NCBI GenBank assembly: GCA_032622095.1
Contig: CP136067.1
Coordinates: 81,992,705-82,056,704, forward strand
From: Siphonodentalium dalli
Taxonomy: Eukaryota > Mollusca > Scaphopoda > Gadilida > Siphonodentaliidae
Direction of reading: 5' to 3'
Length of the DNA: 64,000 nucleotides
Shown in pieces: positions 44,101 through 48,315 of the stretch (positions within the stretch are counted from its first letter, which is position 1; each line of letters opens with the position of its first letter). Below the pieces are notes generated by a model. It saw only the letters and a program-made list of their open reading frames with translations. It was not told the origin of the DNA and made no database searches. Made by a program: the position numbers and the translations under genes.

Positions 44101-46329
44101 GAGTCATGGATGGGGAGTAACTGTTTAACTTCATTCCAAACTTTCACATTCGGCAAACTTTGTCAGTCTTCGTATGGTATACCGAAATCTGCCATTGTTA
44201 TAATTTTTAAACTCATGGACCTATTAGTCCAGGAGATATTGGTCGACCTCTGCACCCCCCCCCCCCCCCCCCCCCCCACCCAGGACTCAACTTCACCCCA
44301 CTAATTTTCTTTCTTAATGTCTCCTCTAATTTTTTTCGGTTGTTAACAAGAACAAAAAGTGGCCGCAGAGACTCCAGACAAGATGGCGTCCATTTTTTTT
44401 ATATGCACCAGGTCTCTTTGATCGCCATTATAGTAAAGATATTATCACATGCGGTCTTGTTTTCCGCTCGATTCGTTATGCTAATATACAACCCTTACAA
44501 ATTAGCCAAAAATCCGACACCAGAATCCAATATGGCGCCAAGATGGCTGCCGAAATGTGACAGATTTTGAAAAATCACCGAAATTCCCTCATATTCACAT
44601 CATTGGGAATTATTGTCGAGAAAACTCCACCTATGCTTACAGTTGAGTTGGAAATACTGAGGTGAAGTAATTACCTTACATCTCATGCAAGAAATGGTTT
44701 TCCAAATCGAAGATGGCGGCCAAAATCTATTTTTCTGACCTTTCACCACCTTTCGTTTGTCTCTGTGGGAAAATATTGGCATCTTGGCGTGATGTTATAC
44801 ATTTATCGTATAGAAGAGTCATCGGCGAACACATGGGGACCATAATATACATTCATTGTGGGATATTTGTGTCTGATATCACGTTTTCCCAAATGCCGGT
44901 ATAATAGGTCAAAGCCGAATCCACACTAATAACGCGATGTAATGTTTCGAATCAATGAATGTTATTGCTATCATAACAACACCCATGCATATATATGCGC
45001 AGGTGATACTCGAGCTAGGATTCTGGATTCTGGCTAATTTGTAAGGGTTGTATATTAGCATAATGAATCATGCGGAAAACAAGACCGCATGTGATATCAT
45101 CTTCACTATAACGGCGATCAAAGAAACCTGGTGCATATTTAAAAAATGGCCGCCATGATGGATGCCATCTTGTCTGGAGTCTCTGCGGCCACTTTTTGTT
45201 CTTGTTAACAACCGAACACAATTAGAGGAGACATTAACAAAGAAAATTAGAGTCCTGGGGGGGGGGGGGTGCAGAGGTCGACCAATATCTCCTGGACTAT
45301 ATGGTAGTATACTGAACGGAGGCTGGTGAGATTTGCCGAATGGTTTTGTATGCAATTCCCTTCTGACCTGTAATTCTTAGAATCTCGCATCAGAGCAGTC
45401 ATTATTATGTAGATTATTACGCAACAATGTTATCTGTATGTGTGGTTGTTCATTAGTACCATGAAATCTCTTCCCTCAAAAAATTAATAAAAACTTTTAT
45501 ATCTAGAAACCAAAGCAAAGCACCTGGTTGAAATGATTTGATAAAATTAAAAAAAAATCAGACAAATGATTTTGAATCACACCGAATCGATCCAATTCGC
45601 AGGGCCCTAATTGAAACACCCAAAAATGGAGTACCATGTTATTCCATGATTAACTAATGAATTAAATTTTTATCTTGATCATCTGAAAAAACAATCATTT
45701 CAAAATATAACCACAATTAAGGTTCTTAGTTGACAGTGTGTTTTCATGCCTATTATCAGAACTCATCTGATATGATATCTCACTCACTGGTTGTCAGATC
45801 TTGCTAACAAGTCATATTTCCGACTAAATCCTGAAAATTTACCCATAATTCTGCTGTGGTTAAAGAGTCGATTATTTAGGGCATTAGTGTACATCATAAC
45901 GAGGGCTTTCAACAGTCTGTGGATTAGTGTTTGCATTTGAGTTTTTGTCAGTTTTCACCAGAGTTATGACACTTTTCGTTGGAATTAGCACTCAATTTTT
46001 GTTTCCGGATGATATGTTTTAGTAAGTCTGAAGTGAATGGTATAAAATTTGGTATATGAGTTTAGTTGCTCAAAATACAGGTCAAGTGAATTTGGGTTCT
46101 GCCCACCATTTTTCACCAGAATTATGGCCCTTTGTTGGAATTACCACGGGCATATTTTGTCGCGCCCTAGCAATGCTCTTGTTGGAAATATATATTTCTA
46201 TTGCAGGGAATTCCAACACATGAAGCAAGTGGAACTGAACTTCCAAAGTCTGCGCTGAAAAAACTAACAAAACTTTATGACACACAGGAGAAAAAATACA
46301 AGAAACATATAGAGAACCAAAAGAGCTAA
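2047..46329 (+). CDS. CARS1: Cytosolic cysteinyl-tRNA synthetase, 13 exons, 5' end outside window
   Basis: The enzyme charges tRNA-Cys with cysteine in the cytosol (class I aminoacyl-tRNA synthetase). Exons: 2047-2168, 3262-3374, 30821-30949, 32805-33038, 34896-34996, 35509-35549, 37017-37165, 38306-38371, 39164-39245, 40124-40272, 41006-41065, 42057-42140, 46207-46329. All introns are GT-AG, and the joined exons give 483 codons plus TAA with no stop or frame conflict. Visible family marks in order: GGSVYF and KLVPEA near the start, [19 protein letters not shown] and FPHHDNE (the zinc-binding Cys, His and Glu of CysRS), KMSKSLKN (the class I ATP-site loop), the helical anticodon-binding part, [12 protein letters not shown], a Lys/Glu-rich segment and the animal-type tail with IPPSEMF and KYSKFD. 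The HIGH motif and catalytic N-terminus must lie upstream of the window. The second intron is 27.4 kb and contains another gene. Confidence 0.95.
2169..3261 (+). other. CARS1 intron 1 of window
   Basis: Non-coding. The only structure seen is a short tandem repeat at 3115-3172, three copies of a unit like CTCCCTGATAACAGCCCA. Confidence 0.6.
3262..3374 (+). CDS. CARS1: CARS1 exon 2 of window
   Basis: Acceptor CTTACAG, donor GTGCGC. It encodes [21 protein letters not shown]-type sequence, a CysRS signature leading into the zinc-site exon. It ends in phase 0 and is followed by the 27.4-kb intron. Confidence 0.92.
3496..3642. mobile_element. Short MITE, TACAGTAATGCCC family
   Basis: The ends TACAGTAATGCCCTAAG and its near inverse, ending ATTGTA, flank a foldback containing AATGGCAACAAGCCATAT and CCATAATTCTGCTGTG. 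Related copies are at 36807-36989, 45801-45891 and 54795-55499. TA at both tips suggests a mariner-like target. Confidence 0.65.
3643..4080 (+). other. Unannotated intronic stretch
   Basis: AT-rich. The end (4041-4078) is a fragment of the element family that also occurs at 31.09 kb (CTTTCTATAATAAATACTC). Nothing else seen. Confidence 0.4.
4095..4275. repeat. GC-rich palindromic and tandem repeat
   Basis: It begins with an inverted pair built from CGCGTTGGAGTAACGTTAC and its complement (4118-4175), followed by about three direct repeats of a unit containing ACCGTCAACGCAACAAACG. It is strongly CpG-rich inside an AT-rich intron. Confidence 0.7.
4276..7820 (+). other. AT-rich intron with scattered repeat fragments
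   Basis: Apart from the CpG-richer stretch at 4.92-5.15 kb, it holds many TACATGTA words and two related fragments with CGAATACCAGTTAATT (5756 and 6022). A G-run (6092-6105) is followed by a copy of the GCAGGGGATCTCCGAGCG module (6124-6225) also seen at 1.27 kb and 20.5 kb. No coding exon recognised. Confidence 0.4.
4920..5153 (+). promoter_or_regulatory. Possible promoter and first exon of the nested gene
   Basis: A short G+C- and CpG-richer island in an AT-rich intron. It has a CCAAT box (about 4950), then ATGATGGAAACT at 5115 and a good donor GTATGT at 5152. The small reading frame ends in phase 1, which does not fit the phase-0 start at 11655 directly, so another exon would be required. 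Weak evidence. Confidence 0.2.
7821..8170. repeat. Long direct repeat, copy 1
   Basis: About 350 bases, from GTCTACAGAATGGCCG to CTCGTATAACATATATAG, repeated 585 bases downstream with high identity. It includes the palindromic word AACCGCGTTAACG followed by TTAACCGCG at about 8026-8047. Confidence 0.85.
8406..8762. repeat. Long direct repeat, copy 2
   Basis: Second copy of 7821-8170. It differs by a shorter T-run and a small insertion after the AACCGCG motif. The 235 bases between the copies carry further AACCGCGTTTACG words. Confidence 0.85.
8763..9751 (+). other. Unannotated intronic stretch
   Basis: AT-rich sequence with TACATGTACATGTA words. No exon, RNA gene or repeat with clear ends recognised. 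Confidence 0.4.
9752..10035. repeat. Dispersed repeat, copy 1
   Basis: Shares a run of segments (CGCTCTTTAT, TTCTTTTCTGTTCC, GACCCAA, TATTTTGGAG, GTGTGGCTTTAA) in the same order with 48583-48836. The open frames across it on the minus strand (up to 131 codons) are not conserved in the second copy. Confidence 0.55.
10256..11650 (+). other. Intron upstream of the BEN-domain exons
   Basis: Contains an inverted pair of TTACCCAACATTGGGTTAA-like words (10925-11190). Between them is a probable 3' end of an old retroposon (AGCCCTCGGGCTTGATG to AAATAAAAATATG, 11021-11130). No exon with a start codon could be placed. Confidence 0.4.
11655..11924 (+). CDS. BEN-domain gene, first visible exon
   Basis: Ninety codons in phase 0 between acceptor TTTTCGCAG and donor GTATAA. 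There is no ATG near its start in frame, so an upstream exon is needed. The end of the exon is rich in Lys, Arg and Pro. Confidence 0.75.
11655..13821 (+). CDS. BEN-domain protein, two visible exons, start exon not found
   Basis: Exons 11655-11924 and 12943-13821 join in frame to at least 382 codons ending in TAG. Acceptors are CGCAG and TTTTTTTCAG; the donor of the first is GTATAA. Order of parts (partial-protein numbering): a possible small N-terminal domain with [16 protein letters not shown] (5-35), a Ser/Thr run (35-54), a basic Lys/Arg/Pro stretch likely to act in nuclear import (55-92), a helical segment with [15 protein letters not shown] (about 150-172), a Thr/Pro-rich linker, and a C-terminal BEN domain (about 245-372). 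The BEN call rests on [15 protein letters not shown], the VTG motif and [11 protein letters not shown], matching the usual LFT...VTG...ALDP pattern. BEN proteins bind DNA or chromatin partners, usually as repressors. The gene lies inside a CARS1 intron on the same strand. Confidence 0.8.
12943..13821 (+). CDS. BEN-domain gene, last exon
   Basis: 292 codons plus TAG. It starts with [15 protein letters not shown] in phase 0 and contains the coiled-coil-like stretch, the Thr/Pro-rich linker and the whole BEN domain. It is clearly richer in G+C than the surrounding intron, as expected of coding sequence. Confidence 0.85.
   Translation, partial: AKAQFIGTGRSAYDLPPADPGYVSPVQSDSEPDIPGTADASTQSERIIECIHEPRLKGLSEEFNLLEERCLSMEREIRLLPLQLTMCTTDCAPMTYTSTKNTTTDSTDDTTPDIARVPLFSEISTDTTSQQPPNSPTPATEHSTSQTRQPFTDQRILNVIVQDLPATLSLAKLNSVAAAASDACPTIDINYDSLESLHSEYTDRAAFIRRLFSMLFTVREVYQRNVTGTRGNAALDPAKMAYIQSTYFRFHPAEPYSLQNRLWKEATKIIDQHLQNVITHKLCKFIDLSSLL
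13908..13913 (+). terminator. Poly(A) signal of the BEN-domain gene
   Basis: AATAAA lies 87 bases after the TAG stop. Premature polyadenylation here would also truncate CARS1 transcripts, because the gene lies in a CARS1 intron. Confidence 0.5.
13914..14660 (+). other. Downstream of the BEN-domain gene
   Basis: AT-rich and without recognised exons or bounded repeats. Confidence 0.4.
14665..14765. repeat. 23-bp minisatellite carrying E-boxes
   Basis: Four full copies of TAGTCTTGGATACATCACG plus TGGT, then a partial fifth, starting at 14665, 14688, 14711, 14734 and 14757. Each contains the E-box CACGTG, except the third, which has CACATG. Confidence 0.9.
15550..15645 (+). repeat. Dispersed repeat, inverse copy at 22172-22270
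   Basis: The tract GAAATTGGTGAATTTCGT, then TGGTCAAATCATCAAATTAT and ATGGATTTTCATG, recurs in reverse at 22.2 kb. Both copies adjoin TACATGTACATG. Confidence 0.7.
17037..17107. mobile_element. 71-base near-perfect hairpin element
   Basis: ACAAACGTCGCACTACCGAC at the left and its exact inverse at the right, with AATTCAATTATTTGAATT in the centre. This is the smallest member of the ACAAACGTCGCA family in the window. Confidence 0.85.
17658..17840 (-). other. Short open frame with a CxxC motif, unclassified
   Basis: Sixty codons with [16 protein letters not shown], a hydrophilic middle and LELFKSIKL. The composition looks protein-like and the CRVC motif recalls N-terminal zinc-binding segments of some transposon-derived proteins. 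It is too short to assign. It could be an exon of a decayed element or chance. It lies between the hairpins at 17.1 and 18.05 kb, opposite an unassigned 37-codon frame on the + strand starting ATGGCTTCG at 17457. Confidence 0.2.
18046..18215. mobile_element. 170-base hairpin element
   Basis: Ends CAAACGTCGCATCACCGTCG and ACCATAGTGCGACATTTG, with GACTCGAATT and AATTCGAGTC continuing the arms inward. It belongs to the same terminus family as its neighbours. Confidence 0.75.
19264..20287 (+). other. Unannotated intronic stretch
   Basis: AT-rich and notable only for repeated TACATGTACATGTA words (20013-20030, 20110-20122, 20157-20166, 20229-20241). No supported exon. Confidence 0.4.
20288..20640. 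mobile_element. Internally deleted relative of the 183-1740 element
   Basis: It starts with GCAGGGTTTCCGCAATGGG and CGTCCCGTCGGGCGAAA (equal to 228-317). It then passes directly to GAGTAGTTTCATC...GATGTTACCGCGACATG...GCTATTTGACAGGC (equal to about 1295-1506), omitting the 0.9 kb in between. Confidence 0.7.
20745..21400. mobile_element. 0.65-kb element with G/C-run inverted ends
   Basis: Left GTCAGGAGGGT, G-run, GTAGTAAAATATTTGCAGGAA. Right TTCCTGCTAATTTTTTACTA, C-run, CTCCCTGA, its approximate inverse. The interior is AT-rich without a coding frame. Confidence 0.5.
21401..22590 (+). other. Unannotated intronic stretch
   Basis: Holds the inverse copy (22172-22270) of the repeat at 15.55 kb. 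Nothing else with clear borders. Confidence 0.4.
22600..25003 (+). mobile_element. 5'-truncated non-LTR retrotransposon (LINE), frameshifted
   Basis: The reverse transcriptase reading starts by 22637 in one frame and continues in another frame to the stop at 24852-24854. The shift lies near 23120-23140, where [10 protein letters not shown] is followed by the other frame's [15 protein letters not shown]. Visible RT motifs: [25 protein letters not shown] (about 23303), [25 protein letters not shown] (YADD at 23609-23620) and YLGLKL. A C-terminal Cys/His knuckle follows (CKQC...HFLLHC, about 24605-24685). No endonuclease domain is present. The 3' end has AATAAA and a TATC-rich tail (about 24970-25000). 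The clade was not resolved; it resembles the Jockey/CR1 group in layout. Confidence 0.9.
25105..25235. repeat. Diverged fragment of the ACAAACGTCGCA element arm
   Basis: TTTTAGCCGTTTTGAC, TTTTAGATTCGTCTAGAATT and GAGTCGTCGGTAATACGAAG appear in the order seen at 19138-19225 and in the small hairpins, with many changes. It adjoins the transposase remnant that follows. Confidence 0.5.
25240..26139 (+). pseudogene. Tc1/mariner-like transposase, one in-frame stop
   Basis: About 300 codons in one frame, interrupted only by TGA at 25765-25767. The first part has a helix-turn-helix-like segment ([17 protein letters not shown]) and the first catalytic Asp in FSDEC. The second part has [10 protein letters not shown] and [11 protein letters not shown]. 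The Asp of QDND and the Glu of PIE are separated by 34 residues, the Tc1-type DD34E spacing. The N-terminal DNA-binding part is shorter than usual (Tc1 transposases have about 340 residues). A dead copy unless the stop is an error. Confidence 0.85.
26224..26382. mobile_element. 159-base hairpin element
   Basis: The ends ACTCACAGAATATATGCAAC and its inverse GTTGCATATATTTTGTTGAG are followed inward by AAATTAATGAATT and ATTCATTCATTT. It lies just after the transposase, but no link is proven. Confidence 0.6.
26383..27346 (+). other. Unannotated intronic stretch
   Basis: AT-rich with TACATGTA words. Nothing recognised. Confidence 0.4.
27347..28855. mobile_element. Pearl/HINE-like element with 8 tandem units
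   Basis: The left end is ATTTTTAGCTCAACTTAC, continuing into a hairpin with TTTGAGCTA. The core has eight units of about 163 bp, each with TTTGGCGCGGGCTACAGGTC, ATGTAGATGGGAACGAG and CAGCAGCCATCTTGGA. The right end is AAGTTGAGCTACAGTGTCAT followed by TGACACTTTCATT, a short terminal hairpin. Left and right ends share an inverted AGCTCAACTT. This architecture matches Helentron-associated elements with about 160-bp core repeats known from bivalves. No protein is encoded. Confidence 0.75.
28856..30760 (+). other. Unannotated intronic stretch
   Basis: AT-rich, with an ATT microsatellite (28850-28870) and TACATGTACATGTA words (30383-30403). No exon recognised. Confidence 0.4.
30769..30795 (+). repeat. 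Degenerate copy of the start of CARS1 exon 3
   Basis: It matches exon bases 30839-30865 at 24 of 27 positions, with 16 identical in a row (AGTGCTCAGTGATGGC). It lies in the intron 26 bases upstream of the acceptor. Confidence 0.7.
30821..30949 (+). CDS. CARS1: CARS1 exon 3, zinc-site exon
   Basis: Acceptor TATTTTTCAG, donor GTTTTG. It holds [12 protein letters not shown] and [18 protein letters not shown]. The Cys of HIEC and the His and Glu of HHDNE are the family's zinc ligands, which select cysteine. It starts and ends in phase 0. A degenerate copy of its first part lies about 70 bases upstream, across the splice site. Confidence 0.95.
31087..32594. mobile_element. MITE with ends CTTTCTATACTAAAT, split by another element
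   Basis: Left end CTTTCTATACTAAATACTC and right end GAATCCATTTAGTAAAGAAAG are inverted relatives. Other copies are at about 35258-35470 (inverted), 40528-40690 (partial) and 63161-63246 (minimal). The middle (31158-32413) is an inserted tandem-repeat element. Confidence 0.65.
31158..32413. mobile_element. Tandem-repeat element with C-run hairpin start
   Basis: It starts with TATACCCCCCCCGCAACAAAG and its inverse TTGTGGGGGTATA. It contains five or more copies of a unit with ACCTGTGCACCTGCGATTAT, TTTTTCGACTTAGAAA and GAGCTTTTATTCCTACATTT. It ends with GTCCCATTGGGACAGTCACA, which occurs twice (about 31977 and 32391). The layout (terminal hairpin plus internal tandem units) resembles the 27.35-kb element but the sequence differs. 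The 126- and 107-codon frames over it are repeat artefacts. Confidence 0.65.
32805..33038 (+). CDS. CARS1: CARS1 exon 4, KMSKS exon
   Basis: Acceptor TTTTTTTCAG, donor GTGAGT. It encodes 78 codons with [24 protein letters not shown] and the SWKDTLDFS block. KMSKS is the class I signature loop that stabilises the transition state of amino-acid activation. Confidence 0.95.
33039..34895 (+). other. CARS1 intron between exons 4 and 5
   Basis: Contains a small TTAA-flanked hairpin (33427-33493). Overlapping minus-strand open frames at 34140-34575 could not be assigned to any family. No exon recognised. Confidence 0.4.
33427..33493. mobile_element. Mini hairpin of the AACCCTTCCATG family with TTAA flanks
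   Basis: TTAACCATTCATGACTGG at the left and CCAGTGGAAGGGTTAA at the right, around GTGCTGCACTGGTG. Similar ends occur at 50941-51202. The TTAA target and CCC/GGG tips are typical of piggyBac-type elements. Confidence 0.55.
34896..34996 (+). CDS. CARS1: CARS1 exon 5
   Basis: Acceptor ATTCTTCAG, donor GTACTG. It encodes [12 protein letters not shown] and [13 protein letters not shown], the start of the helical anticodon-binding region. It ends after two bases of an Arg codon completed by the next exon. Confidence 0.9.
35258..35470 (-). mobile_element. Inverted copy of the CTTTCTATACTAAAT MITE family
   Basis: Read on the minus strand it gives the GTTCCCTCAGGAAATGTTCAGATAA to CCATTTAGTAATG portions of the 31.09-kb element. 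It lies in the short intron before exon 6 of CARS1. Confidence 0.5.
35509..35549 (+). CDS. CARS1: CARS1 exon 6, 41-base microexon-like
   Basis: Acceptor ATTTTCAG, donor GTAAGT. It encodes only [13 protein letters not shown] plus split codons at both ends. It is placed by its consensus splice sites and by the match to the helix preceding CDNxDTR in animal CysRS. Its phases fit exons 5 and 7. Confidence 0.88.
35690..36310. repeat. Diverged copy of the 163-bp-unit element
   Basis: Three decayed units carrying CAGCAGCCATCTTGGATTTT, CAGGCCACATCCCTGATCCG and TGGGAGCTATCGAATTTGAA, ending near GACATTATCCCCTCTCTAGA. It forms a subfamily with 39533-39960 and 46615-47385. Confidence 0.6.
36807..36989. 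mobile_element. CARS1: TACAGTAATGCCC-family MITE next to a splice acceptor
   Basis: The foldback runs from GCAGCAGAATTATG to CATAATTCTGCTGTGG, with AGCTCTCACTGAGAGCTTTC in the centre and the outer right end TCATTACTGTA. The left outer end is lost. It ends about 28 bases before the exon 7 boundary. Confidence 0.7.
37017..37165 (+). CDS. CARS1: CARS1 exon 7
   Basis: Acceptor ATAATTTCAG, donor GTATGT. It encodes [16 protein letters not shown] and the [14 protein letters not shown] helix of the anticodon-binding region. A foldback element ends about 28 bases before the acceptor. Confidence 0.93.
37166..38305 (+). other. CARS1 intron between exons 7 and 8
   Basis: Holds a fragment starting TATACCCCCCC (37721) related to the start of the 31.16-kb element. 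Nothing else recognised. Confidence 0.4.
38306..38371 (+). CDS. CARS1: CARS1 exon 8
   Basis: Acceptor TCTTTCAG, donor GTGAGT. It encodes [13 protein letters not shown] and the loop ASGQSAN, equivalent to the variable linker of animal CysRS between the helix pairs. It starts and ends in phase 0. Confidence 0.9.
38388..38760 (+). repeat. Dispersed repeat, uninterrupted copy
   Basis: From GGACCTTTCCACAGCTGTCA through TTTGTTGTCAAATCATAAT to GCGCTGTAAAACTAATC. Also found at 51727-52470 (carrying an insertion) and 58015-58320. Confidence 0.7.
39164..39245 (+). CDS. CARS1: CARS1 exon 9
   Basis: Acceptor AAATTGCAG, donor GTGAAT. It encodes [18 protein letters not shown] and VRQISREQK, a conserved helix. 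It ends after one base of a codon. Confidence 0.92.
39533..39960. repeat. Left part of a diverged 163-bp-unit element
   Basis: It starts TTAGCTCAACCTGACTTC followed by AAGATTGAGCTTTGCCATG, the same terminal hairpin plan as 27347 and 58675. About two decayed units follow and it stops abruptly. Confidence 0.6.
40124..40272 (+). CDS. CARS1: CARS1 exon 10
   Basis: Acceptor CTATATAG (not the usual CAG, and with a poor pyrimidine run), donor GTATAG. It encodes [28 protein letters not shown] and [10 protein letters not shown]. The weak acceptor is supported by the exact phase and by family sequence on both sides. Confidence 0.9.
40528..40690 (+). mobile_element. Partial copy of the CTTTCTATACTAAAT family
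   Basis: GAACTTATTATCTGAACATT, TGAACATCCCTCCACATGAA and AATAGACCATTC match 32415-32594 in the same order. Confidence 0.6.
41006..41065 (+). CDS. CARS1: CARS1 exon 11, charged linker
   Basis: Acceptor CTTTCAG, donor GTAAAA. It encodes 20 residues, almost all Glu, Lys, Arg, Gln and Ala, corresponding to the lysine/glutamate-rich helical linker before the C-terminal tail of animal CysRS. Confidence 0.88.
41640..41804 (+). mobile_element. 3' end of a truncated non-LTR retroposon
   Basis: A short unique tract ending TGTAAATAAAATTATCCTAT and then a TATCC microsatellite tail (to 41803), the usual form of a dead 5'-truncated LINE or SINE. It lies in the intron before exon 12 of CARS1; a G-run of over 20 bases is also present at 41099. 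Confidence 0.5.
42057..42140 (+). CDS. CARS1: CARS1 exon 12
   Basis: Acceptor TCTTTGCAG, donor GTACGT. It encodes [11 protein letters not shown] and NKYSKFDDK, a strongly conserved motif of the eukaryotic C-terminal extension. Confidence 0.93.
43090..43205 (+). promoter_or_regulatory. Promoter-like segment with two inverted CCAAT boxes and a TATA box
   Basis: ATTGG (inverted CCAAT) at 43096-43100 and 43145-43149, and TATAAAAG at 43183-43190. Transcription would begin near 43210-43215, just before the stem-loop array. It could be the U3 part of an orphan LTR or the promoter of a non-coding RNA. Confidence 0.45.
43277..43742 (+). repeat. Array of 13 covarying stem-loops
   Basis: Units alternate between GTTACTCATTGACTAATGAG with CAAC and GTCACTCATTGACTAATGAG with CGAC, and short forms GTCACTCGTTGAGCGAC. 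In every unit both sides of the stem match: GTT pairs with AAC, GTC with GAC, CATT with AATG, CGTT with AACG, CATC with GATG. Most units keep one A-C mismatch in the stem. The array has no long open frame. It lies between the promoter-like segment and AATAAA at 43904-43909. Confidence 0.8.
43904..43909 (+). terminator. Poly(A) signal closing the stem-loop unit
   Basis: AATAAA followed about 17 bases later by a T-run, which would give a transcript of about 700 bases from the predicted start. It lies within a CARS1 intron, so in CARS1 pre-mRNA it would have to be ignored. Confidence 0.35.
44146..45345. mobile_element. 1.2-kb foldback element with ~330-380-base arms
   Basis: The left arm (44146-44528) and right arm (45018-45345) are inverted copies. 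Matching tracts: CTCCTGGACTA, TATTGGTCGACCTCTGCA, a C-run against a G-run, GTTGTTAACAAGAACAAAAA, GTGGCCGCAGAGACTCCAGA and CAAATTAGCC. The centre (44529-45017) is unique and includes AAGATGGCGGCC at 44710. No transposase. Confidence 0.85.
45801..45891. mobile_element. Half copy of the TACAGTAATGCCC-family MITE
   Basis: Only the right half is present: TTGCTAACAAGTCATATTTC through CATAATTCTGCTGTGG to GGGCATTAGTGTA. It lies in the last CARS1 intron. Confidence 0.6.
45930..46195 (+). repeat. Dispersed repeat ending beside the last CARS1 acceptor
   Basis: Shares TTTGGTATATG, CAAAATACAGGTCAAGT, TTTGGGTTCTG and GAATTATGGCCC with 56750-56940 and 57760-58010. Its end GCCCTAGCAATGCTCTTGTT resembles GCTATTGATGCTCTTGTT at 63106. 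Confidence 0.6.
46207..46329 (+). CDS. CARS1: CARS1 last coding exon
   Basis: Acceptor TCTATTGCAG. It encodes [20 protein letters not shown] and a Lys-rich end, then TAA at 46327-46329. A dispersed repeat ends within about 10-20 bases of the acceptor. Confidence 0.93.
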   Translation, partial: GIPTHEASGTELPKSALKKLTKLYDTQEKKYKKHIENQKS

Positions 46330-46608
46330 CACGGAGCATGCTAGGATTTAGAACTCCACACTTTACGGTGTCGCATCAGGAAATGAATGGCCACAGAAAG
46401 TCAATTTCCCATTTCAGAGGCCAAAACTATGTTTAAACATGCGTGTCCAATTTGATTTTTTATATCCTGGGCACACGCCAACATTTCTGCATTGGCTATC
46501 TCTGGGTTTAGTAATAAAATTAATTTCAGTTGCCTGTGGCCAAAATATGTCCATAAGAGTTAGTTGATCAATTCCATGTGTTTATTTTCCAAAATATCAC
46601 CCAATAAA
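46330..46608 (+). terminator. CARS1: CARS1 3' UTR with two candidate poly(A) signals
   Basis: AATAAA occurs at 46513-46518 and 46603-46608, 184 and 274 bases after the stop. The UTR includes a repeat copy (about 46385-46495), present in opposite orientation at about 36580-36680. Which signal is used cannot be told from sequence. Confidence 0.55.
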
Positions 46609-46614
46609 GTATCA

Positions 46615-47385
46615 TTGACACAAGTTTGGAGTTATTGCTTTGGGTTGGCATCCGTCAGTCAACAAATTTCCTCTGGCAAACCCTACTAGCCACCTCCCTC
46701 ATCCAATTGTCACCAAACTACAAATGGATCGTCGGGGATGATCTCTAAATGGGAGCTTAACATTTTTTTCTGAATTTTGTTATAAAAAGCATGGCCGCTA
46801 GTGGCCATCTTAGATTTCACATTTGCATACATCAGCACACCCTGCAGCCCAAATTTAGTGGCAAAATGTTTTGAAAATTTACAGGCATGTTTGGGATCAC
46901 ACTAGATGGGAGCTATTGAATTTGAAAAAAAAAATATGAAAAACATGGCCGTCGCAGCCATATTGGATTTTTACCCTTTGCGTGACTAAATTCTTCGGCA
47001 CACCCTACCGCCCTACAGGCCATATTCCTCATCCATTTGTCACTAAAATACCCATCGATTTATCAAAAATTTGTTAAAAAACATGGCGTCAGCAGCCATC
47101 TTAGATCTCACATTTGAATACATCAACACACCCTGCAGCCCATAATTATTGGAGAAAAGTTACGAAAATTTACAGGCAATGTTTAGGATCACTTCTAGAT
47201 AGGAGCTTTTGGAATTTGAATGATTTTTTATGATAAACATGGATTACTCTTTGCGTGACTATTTACTTTGGCATGCCCTACAGCCTATATTTTTCATCCA
47301 ATTGAACCCAAACATCGGGTTACTTATCACTACATTGACTCTAATGTATGACATTATCACCTCTCCAAGTTGAGCTAAAGTTTTC
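46615..47385. repeat. Diverged 163-bp-unit element, about four units
   Basis: It starts near GACACAAGTTTGGAGTTATTG and ends CCTCTCCAAGTTGAGCTAAAG, with repeated AACATGGCCG, GCAGCCATCTTAGAT and TAGATGGGAGCTATTGAA. Same subfamily as the copies at 35.7 and 39.5 kb. It follows directly after the CARS1 poly(A) signals. Confidence 0.65.
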
Positions 47386-47850
47386 AAACAACGTTTAAGA
47401 ATTACAGTAAATGAATCTGTTTGATCCCACTTGTATAAAAAGTATACCACAGTTATTTCGTACCAATTGAAGTTTTCCCTGACAGATCGATCGGGAATAA
47501 AAACGTTGAAAGCACTGGGTTTCGGAACCATGTGGGCAGGCCTGAGTAATGGGAATTTGACTTTGCATGGCCTAAGATTTTCAAATTGTTCACTTTTCAT
47601 TGACGTCATAGTGTCATATGCTGAACCCTCAATGTTATGATTGAACCGCCATATATTCTTCAATATTAAATTTAGGCCTCAATTTTGTTTTCGCTTTTTT
47701 CTTTGCATTTCTTTAAGTAGGGTTGAAGTAGGCTGATGTATTAGACTCATATCCATGCTTCGACTACTCTCAAAAGACTGAATTTATTGATAGAAATTTA
47801 ACATCTGCTGTCAACTTTCCACAAAGCAGTGAGCCGAATAGTATTTGCTT
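47386..47850 (+). other. Intergenic stretch
   Basis: Contains a copy (about 47530-47600) of the GAAATGGGAAATTGACTTT-type repeat also at 36.6 and 46.4 kb. A 134-codon minus-strand frame crosses repeat borders and was not accepted. Confidence 0.4.
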
Positions 47851-47854
47851 TTAC

Positions 47855-48315
47855 CATATGTGACCCGCCATATCAAATCCAGTCGGAATTTTTTTTACCC
47901 TGTGCCAATGCATTCTCTTATATATGCGAGTCGACCATAGGTCGCCTCGCATATATATAAGAGAATGCATTGACCTAACAATTTTTTATCATTTTTTTTA
48001 AATAAATGTTTCTTACATTTTTTAGGACATAAAATTTAAAAAATCCATTACCCTGCAGGGAGCCCCACACATATATAGAAGCATATAGAAGAGTGTCGTC
48101 TGCTCATGTTTGTCTGGGGCTCTGTATGGGTAAAATTATAAAATTGTTAAAGAATACAAGAAAAAATTATTAAAATTGTAAAAAATTGTTAGGCCAATGC
48201 ATTCTCTTATATATGCGAGGCGACCTATGGTCGACTCGCATATATAAGAGAATGCATTGGCACAGGGAAAAAAATCCCGAGTTACGACTGGATTTGATAT
48301 GGTGGGTCACATATG
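47855..48315. mobile_element. 461-base MITE, ends CATATGTGACCC, with inner hairpins
   Basis: Inverted ends CATATGTGACCCGCCATATC and GATATGGTGGGTCACATATG. Inside each end is a second hairpin made of GCATTCTCTTATATATGCGA and its complement around GACCATAGGTCG. The centre has CAGGGAGCCCCACAC and TGGGGCTCTGTATGG, a third inverted pair. Confidence 0.85.

Noticed and set aside
47259-47663. 134-codon minus-strand frame
   Set aside because: Starts in one repeat and ends in another (the 46.6-kb array remnant), with no family resemblance.
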